DNA from: Symsagittifera roscoffensis
Lineage: Eukaryota > Xenacoelomorpha > Acoela > Convolutidae
Length of the DNA stretch: 64,000 nucleotides
Direction: 5' to 3'
Assembly (NCBI RefSeq): GCF_963678635.1
Contig: NC_087066.1
Coordinates: 66,001,277 to 66,065,276 of the forward strand
Every line of letters begins with the position of its first letter. The stretch's first letter is position 1. Shown one piece after another: positions 55,695 to 64,000 of the stretch. The notes beneath the pieces are model-generated. The model searched no databases. It saw nothing but the letters and a program-made list of their open reading frames with translations, and had not been told where the DNA came from. The position numbers and the translations under genes were made by a program.

Positions 55695-56740
55695 GTTCCG
55701 ACCATTTGAAAAATGTGGAAGATATTCGTATTCGGGTGCATTTTAGCTTATTTTTGTTTCCACGCAAAATCAGGAACTACAAATTATATCGGAATGGGTC
55801 GAGTGATATATCATATTAAAGATTTTTCTGTCGTAACGTTCGCTATATTAAAATATTGGCAATTTAGAATAATAAAACTTGTTTTTGCAAAATAAAAAAA
55901 ATTTGGAAGCTTTTTTAAGCGCTTTCCTGGCAAAAAAATAAAACAAATTTAGAGTTTGCAGTGCAAAAAATTTCTGAAAACTTTCAGATTTTACTACGAG
56001 GCCAAACTATGCACTGGATAGGAGCACAATTTTGTGTCTCTATGTTCCTGGATTCCAGAGACAAGTCTTAAAATATGTTTCAAAACGTAAGTGGATTCCA
56101 CAAACAAAATTTCAGTGGATTCCGCATATATATACCTGTAACGTAAATTTTGTCGGCACATTTGTTTTGTTGCGGATTCCACAACAAGCAAATATAGCTA
56201 GTTGTTCTGGATTCCACTTACAGTTTGCGGATTCCACTTACAATTTGCGGATTCCACTTACAGTTGCGGATTCCGCAACAGCTCAATTTAACGATACAAA
56301 TGTTTTATCATTTGCTTGTGGATTCCACAAACTGTTCTGGATTCCGCAAATACAGTTACGAATTCCGCAAATTCGCCTAGTTTTGGAGCGATTTTCAGCG
56401 GTACAATGATTTAGGTGTTTGTTTGTGGAATCTAAAACAGCATAGAAGATCAAAGAAAAGTAGCAATGTTGCGGATTCCGAGACAAATCTGATTTTGGCC
56501 TGTTGCGGATTCCGCTTACAATGCAGAGAATGCACAGTTTGGCCTCGTAATGTTTTTCTTTCATGTTTTTTTCTTATTCAGTTTTTTGAAGAAAGTTGTA
56601 GTATTCTATTTCAAATTCGCTAACTTTATACGCTTTTTGTATAGTTCTATAATCACACCACGCAGAAGAAACGTTGCAAACTTGAAGATCAAAAACGTTT
56701 TTTGTTCGTACTTTTTCACTAATGTGATCGGAACAATATG
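55695..56740 (+). repeat. F6 repeat copy enclosing the GGATTCC array
   Basis: The left end GTTCCGACCATTTGAAAAAT and the right end GTGATCGGAACAATATG, followed by TACAGCAACCGGCTATTG, resemble the ends at 35.53 and 36.06 kb (GGTTCCGACAATTG..., ...ATGGTCGGAAATTTC). The terminal TTCCGA/TCGGAA are inverted. The shared interior includes AATCAGGAACTACAAATTAT and AAAGATTTTTCTGTCGTAAC. The middle (56.05-56.52 kb) is replaced here by the GGATTCC array. Confidence 0.5.
56050..56513. repeat. Array of GGATTCC-centred short palindromes
   Basis: Twelve exact GGATTCC cores, plus two variants (ACGAATTCCGC and GTGGAATCTA), at irregular spacing of roughly 15-115 bp. Most are flanked by matching arms: TTGCGGATTCCGCAA, TTGTGGATTCCACAA, CTGGATTCCAG and GTGGATTCCAC. 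Confidence 0.92.
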
Positions 56741-57089
56741 TGCTACTTGTACAGCAACCGGCTATTGCTCATACTATATTGTCACCCTAACACTATTTGG
56801 GCTTATCAAAAATTGTGAAGACAAAACTATCTCGAGCAAAAGTATCCCGTCACCTTTTAAAAGATGAAACAGTTTTTTTGAAGACGAAACAAGTAGAGTT
56901 TGCCTGAATGATCTATAGAAATGATTTAGCCTAACAAAGCCAGCAAATAACATTGTTTGATCCTAAAACAGAAAAGAACGTCAGTTTTTTCAAAAGGATG
57001 ACGTAATTTTTCTGTTCAATAATCATAATGTTAAGTTTTTTTAATAATTCTCAGCAAATTAAATGCAATAAAATAAAATAAAAAGAAAC

Positions 57090-57632
57090 AAGACTGCTCG
57101 TGTCAGGGCGAAGCCCTCTGAATGTTCCGACTGCCTTTTAATGTTTATGAAGCAGTAATAACCTTTAAAAAGATTAAATGTAACAAAATTAAATGAAATT
57201 TTTTTTTCTAAAATTCGAAATTTTTTATGAAAATCATCCCCCCACACGCCATATAAAGTACAAAAGGATAGATTTCGCTTCTTGTAACAAATCAATTATT
57301 GCAAATAAGCTTCTTTCACTCAAGTTGGAACAATTTCTAAGACGGATTAAATCTCCGCTTACGCGTTAATAGCGCGAAGTATATCGCGCGTTAATTGTCC
57401 CAAATTGGCCAAAATGGCAATCTTTAAACCCCCGTAACTTTACGAAAACTGGTCGAAGGTGAAATATGTTTTCAAATTTAAGCTCAGGACAACATTACCT
57501 TTCGAATGATATAAAAAAAAATTCCGCCGAAAATGGCTAGTTAAAAAGTCGAAATTCGTCTGAAGAAAAAACCCACCCCGAGCACAAATATTCCGTTACT
57601 TTCGTATCGAAAGTCGGAACAAAAATATCCGT
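57090..57632 (-). repeat. F1 element, inverted copy
   Basis: Begins AGACTGCTCGTGTCAGGGCG and ends CACCCCGAGCACAAATATTC + GTTACTTTCGTATCGAAAGT, the reverse of copy 1. Confidence 0.8.
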
Positions 57633-58284
57633 CATGTTCAATTAAAAAAAAGAAAACAATCATTTTAATAACTGAACCGTTAGGTTTTTTGCGAGGATAA
57701 AAAAAGTTTGTGAAATTACTTTATAGTGATATATGACATCAACAAATTTTCTCTAGTTTGATCACAAACGACCAAAACAAACACCAGCATTTTTGTGCAC
57801 AGAAAAACTTGTATCGAAAAATAAGCATAAACTCATCTTTAAAAAAAAGTTCTTTACTGGCTTTTCTCATGCAGAGCTCAATTCCATGCACGCTCATAAA
57901 CTTGCCGTCCTGCCCATAAACACCACGGGCGACCTCGAAAAAACTTACTACTGGTTGAATTTAATATGCAACTCGTAGGTAAATTAATCCGTTAACAATT
58001 TCCATTGGAACTTGGTTGCTCTTAATATAGGCTTTTCTCTCTTTTTTTCACAACCCAGTCCAAAAATAGCTTCTGGAGAAACCTTAATGGTCTTTTTTGG
58101 CAAAACGAAACTATTTCGTCGATTAATTGTAGAACTTTGAGTAGCCATTTTTTAATGATGGCAAAATACTCACTCTCTAACTTCGTCCGATGTTGGGAGC
58201 TAATTTTTGCCCTAATTGTAGATAAAACTGTTCATTTTGTCTTTTATAAGTCCCAGAAAACGGTTCGTTTTGTGTCGTATCAGT
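57633..58284. other. Spacer between inverted F1 copies, no gene
   Basis: AT-rich. The two flanking F1 copies face each other across it, so the whole 57.09-58.83 kb segment is a large inverted repeat with a spacer of about 650 bp. Confidence 0.5.
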
Positions 58285-58833
58285 TCTTATTGTTCCGACT
58301 TTCGATACGAAAGTAACGGAATATTTGTGCTCGGAGTGGGTTTTTTTTCTTCAGACAAATTTCGACTTTTTCACTAGCCATTTTTGACGGAATTTTTTTA
58401 CATCATTCGAAAGCCATTGTTGTCCTGAACTTAAATTTGAAAAGATATTTCACCTGTGATCAGTTTTCGTAAAATTATGAGGGTTAAAGGATTGCCATTT
58501 TAGCCATTTTGACCAATTTGGGACAATTAACGCGCGATATAATTCGCGCTATTAACGCGTAAGCGGAGATTTAATCCGTCTTATAAATCGTTCCAAATTG
58601 GTTGAACGAAGCTTATTTGCCATAATTGATTTGTTACAAGGAACGAAATCTATCTTTTTGTACTTTATATGGCGTGTGGGGGATGATTTTCATAAAAATT
58701 TTCAAATTTTGGAGAAAAAAAAATTTCATTTTAAATTATTTCGTTTTTTTAATGTTATTACTGCTGCTACATAAACCTTAAAAGGCAGTCGGAACACTCA
58801 GGGCTTTGCCCTGATAGGAGCAGTCTTGTCTGA
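58285..58833 (+). repeat. F1 element, direct copy
   Basis: Begins GTTCCGACTTTCGATACGAA and ends GGGCTTTGCCCTGATAGGAG CAGTC. The terminal CGAAAG/CTTTCG hairpin and the GGGC..GCCC hairpin are both kept; GGGCTTTGCCC has changed one loop base relative to other copies. Confidence 0.82.
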
Positions 58834-58871
58834 ATTTCAAATCGGCTGAATTGTCTTTGGCCGAATTGTCT

Positions 58872-59088
58872 GGACGGGGATTTATTACAAGGAACGAAAT
58901 CTATCTTTTTGTACTTAATATGGCGTGTGGGGGGATGATTTTCATTAAATAATTCAAATTTTCGTAAAAAAAGTTTTCATTTTGTTTTATTTAATTTAAA
59001 TTTCTTATATTATTACTGCTGCTCCATAAACGTTAAAAGGCAGTCGGAACATTCAGGGCTTCGCCCTGATACGAGTAGTCTTGTTAGT
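58872..59088 (+). repeat. F1 partial copy, 3' half
   Basis: Starts at GGATTTATTACAAGGAACGA and runs through TATGGCGTGTGGGGGGATG to GGGCTTCGCCCTGATACGAG. It is directly downstream of a full copy, as if from template jumping or unequal exchange. Confidence 0.75.
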
Positions 59089-59394
59089 TACATTTGGTGA
59101 CAGTTTACACTGCTGCAAAATAAATTTGAGAAAAGATGCAGTTTACTTAACAAAAAAATCGTACGTGGAGTAAGCTTCTGGAAAGTCACGATTCTATATA
59201 GGTTACTTTTGGTGACTGTTACTTTTTGGGAGAAATATTGCATATGCAATTACTGGTTTCACATATGCATTGAAATACAAAATAATGACTTGATTGAGAA
59301 AAAGTTTTTTTTGCCGGGAAAATTGCTCAGTTGAATTGTGCGAATCATTCGCAATTCTTCTGATTAAATTAACTCAAGAGCAATTAATTTAATG

Positions 59395-59500
59395 CTTTTA
59401 TGGTACGCGCTTTTTTGGTACTTAAATTACGCTCTTATGGTACGCGCTCTTTTGGTACTTAAAGTGCGCTCTTTTGGTACGCGCTCTTTTGTGTATGCAT
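59395..59500 (+). repeat. GGTACGCGCTCTTTTGGTAC tandem repeats
   Basis: About four imperfect copies of the GGTACGCGCTCTTTT and GGTACTTAAA phrases. GGTACGCGC alternates with GGTACTTAAA. Confidence 0.85.
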
Positions 59501-59911
59501 ACCTACTTTTTTACTAGCAGCTACCAGAGAAAACTAGGATTTCTTTTAAGTCCCAATATTAACATAATTTCATTTTGAAATGCTAAGTCACAATAATAAC
59601 ATAATTTCATTTTGAATTGCTTAGTATAACTTATTATCAGCGCACCAAAAGGAGAAGGCATTGAAATCACTTTTTCTTGAAATTCTTGGATTTGAGAAAT
59701 ACTTAAAGCAAACAGAATGGTATAATTGATGACACATCCTGGAAAACAAGAATTAAACTAAAAACAGCGGTGGACGTAACAAAAAGATGAGATGCACTGA
59801 ACGAATAATTATTTCTCTTGGATCGTCACCAACTGTTTTCAGTGCATTTAATTTACCGCGAAAGCCATACGGAGCTAGTATTTAAAAAAAAACTCAATTG
59901 AACTCAATTCA

Positions 59912-60090
59912 ATACAAGACTGCTCGTACCAGGGCGAAGCCCTAAATGTTCCGACTGCCTTTTAAGGTTTATGGAGCAGCAGTAATAACATTAAAAAATT
60001 AAATGAAATAAAATAAAATGAAATTCTTTTTTTCTAAAAATTGCAATTTATTATGAAAATCATCCCCCCCCCCACACGCCATATAAAACA
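59912..60090 (-). repeat. F1 partial copy, inverted
   Basis: AGACTGCTCGTACCAGGGCG, then CTGCCTTTTAAGGTTTATGG, ending CCCCCCACACGCCATATAAA. Compared with full copies it stops in the middle. Confidence 0.75.
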
Positions 60091-61500
60091 CGCTTGTGTC
60101 AATTGATATCCAATTTTTGTTACCGTTACTGATAAGCTCGCAAGTGAGCACGGTTGGTTTGCTCAAAACCTATAATAGGTTTTTGCAACATTTAAAATTT
60201 TTGCTAACTTGGAAGGATATGAGAAGAATTTTTTTCGCAAACTTACTTACTATTGTCAACCAACATTTAGATGTTTTGTTGCAATGCTTAAAACTTAGAT
60301 AAAAGCGGGCCTAGAGATCTTTTTTTTTGATATACTATCATGACCACACGATAGCAATGACTTGAGCTGGCAATTCTAAGCAATCAAAAGGTAAAAAAAC
60401 ACTTGGTAAACACGTTCGTACTTCAAATATGAATCATTTATCATGTTTTTGGTGAGATCACAACAGACAGCAGCAAAAAACGTGTTAAGCTTTTCAGCAT
60501 CTATAATCAAGTTATAACCTTTTTCTTTATTAACTTTCCGTGTGAGTTATAAGACTTTTGACTCAATAGTCATAAAACTGTTTCTTTTTTGCTGGTTTTC
60601 TCTATTTACTTCTGTCACGGCATTGATTTATCGGAGTAGTTTTTCATTAATGACATTAAACTAATTCCTGTTTTTGGGTTGTATGTTAAATGCTAAAGTT
60701 CATTAAAACTACCAGGCTAAGTGAAAACAATCGTAAACGCAGAAAAACTGAGTGGCTTGTGTTACAGTAGAAAAATGGCAAAATTTTTTTTGTTGTTGGA
60801 TAAATTAAATTATATATTAGCCTAACATCGTTAACAGCAATGAACTAATAAAAACCTTCGCAAGCGGATATCCAACTATTTTTTGTGTTTTGAATGCCAA
60901 CTATCAGAGTTCTCCATTAAAGATCTTCTTACAGTAGTTTGGTAGTTACACCAGAAGGAATTCAATCTTTTTTATTAGTTCTTGAACACTTTACAGGCAA
61001 CTGTCTTAGAGCCAATTTTAATATTTGAATGGCTTTTTGTACGGTCATAAAATTCGAACATTTTGAATTTTGAGAATACGCTTACGGGAATTTTGAGAGA
61101 CGCAGCCCCATCATTCTGCTTCTTGAACCTTATTCGTATTTAGCAGGCGTTTCTTGTTTTATAATTTTGATAGCTGTGCCCATATAAAATAGTAAGATTA
61201 AAACGCTTCCAACAATTCTATATCTTGAATTGATACGCCGTAGAGGCAATTTTATGGCTGGAATTAGGATGCTTCCAAACAGTTCTTTAACTGAAGTTTA
61301 TACGCCTTAGAGGTAGTTTTATGACTGGAATTAACTCCTGATCAGATTTATACTATGGAAAAAGTGAATTTCATCTTAGAAAATTTTTGCTTTCAGTCTT
61401 CAAGGCATGCGAACTGTAAATATGCAGATTAACTGATTTGCTTGAACAAAAGTTATTTTTCTGTAAAAAAAAATATCCGAAAAGAATGAGAGGCTTGTTT
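60091..61500. other. No gene recognised, 1.4 kb
   Basis: AT-rich. Two diverged copies of a TACGCCGTAGAGGCAATTTTATG-type phrase near 61232 and 61299 are the only repetition seen. A 68-codon open frame at 60096-60302 has a bacterial-looking start only and no support. Confidence 0.4.
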
Positions 61501-61790
61501 CAAAGCCCGGGTCGAGGTCCGCGACTTAGGAAAAGACCGGCGCGACCCAAAATTAGTAATTCCTGACCAGCGTGACTTTTTAGTGGCAATTCCAGACTGG
61601 CGTGACCAAACTTGGCAATTGAAGACATGCGCTACTGAAAAAAAACATCGCGACCGGCGCGAATCAAAAAAACCGTTGGGACCGGCGCGACCTAAGGCAA
61701 CGGCGCGACCGGCGCGACTGAAAATTTTCAATTTCGGAGCGGCGCGACTGAGAATAAACCGCCGCGACATGCGCGACTGAGCAAATTCCA
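61501..61790 (+). repeat. GGCGCGACC-rich array
   Basis: Repeated GACCGGCGCGACC, GACTGGCGTGACC and GACATGCGCGACTG phrases, 10-30 bp apart, inside AT-rich DNA. The CpG-rich island-like stretch lets long frames stay open on both strands. These are not genes. Confidence 0.88.
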
Positions 61791-61969
61791 AAAGTCTAGT
61801 GAACATCATCGGTTAGGAATTCGAGCATCAATCGTTCGACTCGGCTCTAAAATGAAGCTGTTTTACTGGCAGGGTACACTGAGCAGACTCCTTAAAGACG
61901 AGACAACGAGTCCAACGAAGTCCAAGAGTATAACGAGGTAATTCACCAATACTAGTTACCCGGTTCGAG

Positions 61970-62360
61970 GTGCTCGATTTATATTTCAATTTTCTCGACC
62001 AAAATTGGTATGTTTCGACCGCCTCGACCAAATTTTGGTATGTTTCGACTTTCTCGACTAAATTTTTGTGTGTTTCGACTTTCTCGACTGAACAAAAACG
62101 TGGTCGATTTTGTTCGACCCAGTTCAGATAAATTTCTGTTTTCTCGACTAAAACTCATTTTTTTTTTTGACTTTTTAGACTGTCTCGAGCGACAATATTA
62201 CAAAGTTTATTTGTTGGCTCCCACATATATTTGTTTTGACTTTCTCGACTAATAAGGGGCTTGTTTCGACTGTCTCAACTTTCTCGGCAAACACAAAAAA
62301 AACTTTCTCGCCGTGCTCGACCTATATTTTGACTGCTCTCAAACTATGTTTCGAATGTGC
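61970..62360 (+). repeat. TTTCGAC..CTCGAC array
   Basis: Repeats of GTTTCGACTTTCTCGACTAA and relatives (GTTTCGACCGCCTCGACC, TTTCTCGACT, GTGCTCGAC), roughly 10 and 30-40 bp apart. Related in theme (CGAC) to the preceding array but AT-richer. Confidence 0.85.
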
Positions 62361-62872
62361 TCGACAACCCTCCAAGCAAAAATATTAAATTAGCCTAAAG
62401 AACAAAAGCACATGATCATTTAGCCTAAAGTACAAATATTTCTTAGATACCCCCAATCATACCATAAAAAACCAAGAAGATCTCCCCGACACCACAAAAT
62501 AACCCCTCAACAATATTCGACAAAACCGAACCCACTTGTCAAAAAATCAATAAATAATCCGACCACTTTCGAATTTAGCCCCAAAAAATTAAAAAATATT
62601 CGACAGAATGAATCATTTCTTAAATACTTTTTTCTGCGACGGTGGGCGAATTCAAACAACTATTTTCAATCTTTCTCATAAAACTTTCTAACTTCCTAAA
62701 ATTTTTCATAATATTTTTAGCTGATACCTTAGAAACCTTAATCATTCTTTTAAAAATTTTTCGCAACCTTTTTCTAATTTTTTATTCTCAATTCGAAGTA
62801 TATATATATATATACCTTTCCAAAATCCTTGATAACCTCCTCAGGTACGATAATTCAATAACTATTTAAATG
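62361..62872. other. No gene recognised
   Basis: AT-rich, with a short (TA)n tract near 62800. Confidence 0.4.
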
Positions 62873-64000
62873 TTGGGGGATATCACATCACGAGAGAGAT
62901 CACTTGCGCTCAAAACATGTCAGTACAAACCCATTCAATGCAATTGCAGTCTGTTAAAACAGTTGTGGTAGACATTATTGCCCTTCCATCACCTAGACTG
63001 ATCCCAATGGTCACAACATATCCGAAAAATTTTTGCCGGTCTCAAAAGCATTTAGGACACATTACATTTCCGAACAATAGATAGGATTCGGTTGCTCTGA
63101 AAATTGGCATCAACAAAGTCACTTATGTTCAAAACAACGAGGAGAAACGGATCTAGAAACAAAAAACATGCAATTTGGTGTTAAAATATTTCTCTCTGAA
63201 AAGCATACACTAAATCCAACACGAAATCAAATACAAAATACGAAATCAAATACTTGTCTTTTTATATCAACTTTCTCATTTGGAGGATAAATAGTTCAAA
63301 AAAATTCCAAGCTGGTTGAAAATAGACAATTACGCAAATAGTGTAACGAAGATATCTCGTCTAACAACGAATAAAGAGCCATGGCAGTATTGAGAGACAC
63401 CACAAAACTTGTTTAAAGACACTGTGAATTAAAATTGAAATCGCAAGAAGACGCTTCACTACCAGGATTGTTCACTAGCAGAATTAACAACTAAGAATTG
63501 TCAAAAAAACATTCACAAGCACGATACTCACAAAAAAAATTTTACACAACTATCTGAAAAGACTTCAGCAAAAGATATATTATTAATGTCAACTCAACGC
63601 TCCACACTGCCACTAGTGGTCACAACATATCCGAACAATTTTTGACGATCTCACGAGTACTTAAGACCCATTACATTTCCAACCAACAGATATGAGTCGG
63701 TTGCTTTGAAAATTGGCATCAAAAAAATCCCTTATGCTCAACACAACCAGTTGCAAACGGATCTAGAAATGAAATACCCACAATTTGAAGTTAAAACATT
63801 TCTCAGTTGGATTTTGCTGAAAAGCATACCATAAACTCACACAAGAAAGAAGTCAAACATTAAACTGGCCTTTTTTATCAACTTTCTCACCTGGAGGATA
63901 AATAGTTCAAAAAAAATTCCATAACTCTGTCTGACAACGAATGAAGAGACATGACAGTATTGAGAGACACCACTAAATTTGTTTAAAGACTTTATGAGTT
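62873..64000 (+). repeat. F7 element, second copy, runs off the window
   Basis: Begins GTTGGGGGATATCACATCAC and follows the 48.52 kb copy closely, with two internal units at GTCACAACATATCCGAA near 63010 and 63618. The right end lies beyond the window. Confidence 0.78.

Noticed and set aside
56050-56513. CRISPR-like array
   Set aside because: Repeats are 11-15 bp palindromes with irregular spacing in an animal genome. There is no fixed-length spacer pattern.
61453-61809. 118-codon minus-strand frame and 65-codon plus-strand frame
   Set aside because: Open only because the GGCGCGACC array is poor in stop codons.

Overview
This is an AT-rich stretch of an animal nuclear genome with split genes. 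Nothing in it is bacterial. Most exons have GT/AG borders, introns run from about 0.2 kb to 6.7 kb, and the supported proteins are typical of animals: the end of the electron-transfer flavoprotein beta subunit (ETFB), a SEPT6-group septin, an axonemal dynein light chain (DNAL4-like), an intronless PP2A-type phosphatase, and one multi-exon protein I cannot name. The many small non-autonomous elements, plus the 402-bp ETFB-to-septin spacing with a bare splice acceptor just before the septin start, would suit a tunicate or another trans-splicing animal. That placement is a guess and is not proven here.

Layout. 1-3826: intron or intergenic repeats. 3827-4022: last exon of ETFB. 4425-16578: nine-exon septin gene; its introns hold a satellite array of about 170 bp period (5.25-6.18 kb), a dead 3-kb LINE on the minus strand (8.95-12.08 kb) and a hAT-type MITE relic (15.83-16.16 kb). 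17-22.3 kb: repeats only, including an intact hAT MITE with an 8-bp target duplication and two tandem tRNA-derived SINEs. 23060-23663: DNAL4-like gene. 24080-24279: assembly gap of 200 N. 24280-31744: GC-richer element with long terminal direct repeats and two long, broken minus-strand reading frames but no recognisable reverse transcriptase or integrase. 30411-36049: 2.82-kb direct tandem duplication containing the terminal repeat and the first recognised exon of the next gene. 34776-40209: that unidentified four-exon gene. 40.2-53.1 kb: dense repeats (tRNA-like SINEs, satellite, a near-perfect 195-bp palindrome, and an element repeated at 48.5 and 62.9 kb). 53145-54107: PP2A-like retrocopy. 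54.1-64.0 kb: repeats only, including a cluster of one inverted-repeat element family and several unusual short-motif arrays.

The genes do not form an obvious pathway. ETFB and the septin lie head-to-tail and could be co-transcribed. The rest is a landscape shaped by non-autonomous transposons. Several otherwise different repeats end in the same small hairpin (GCGAAGC / GCTTCGC), which suggests that one retrotransposition machinery mobilised many of them. The two most unusual items are the pol-less terminal-repeat element and an array of twelve GGATTCC palindromes whose flanking bases co-vary (56.05-56.51 kb).
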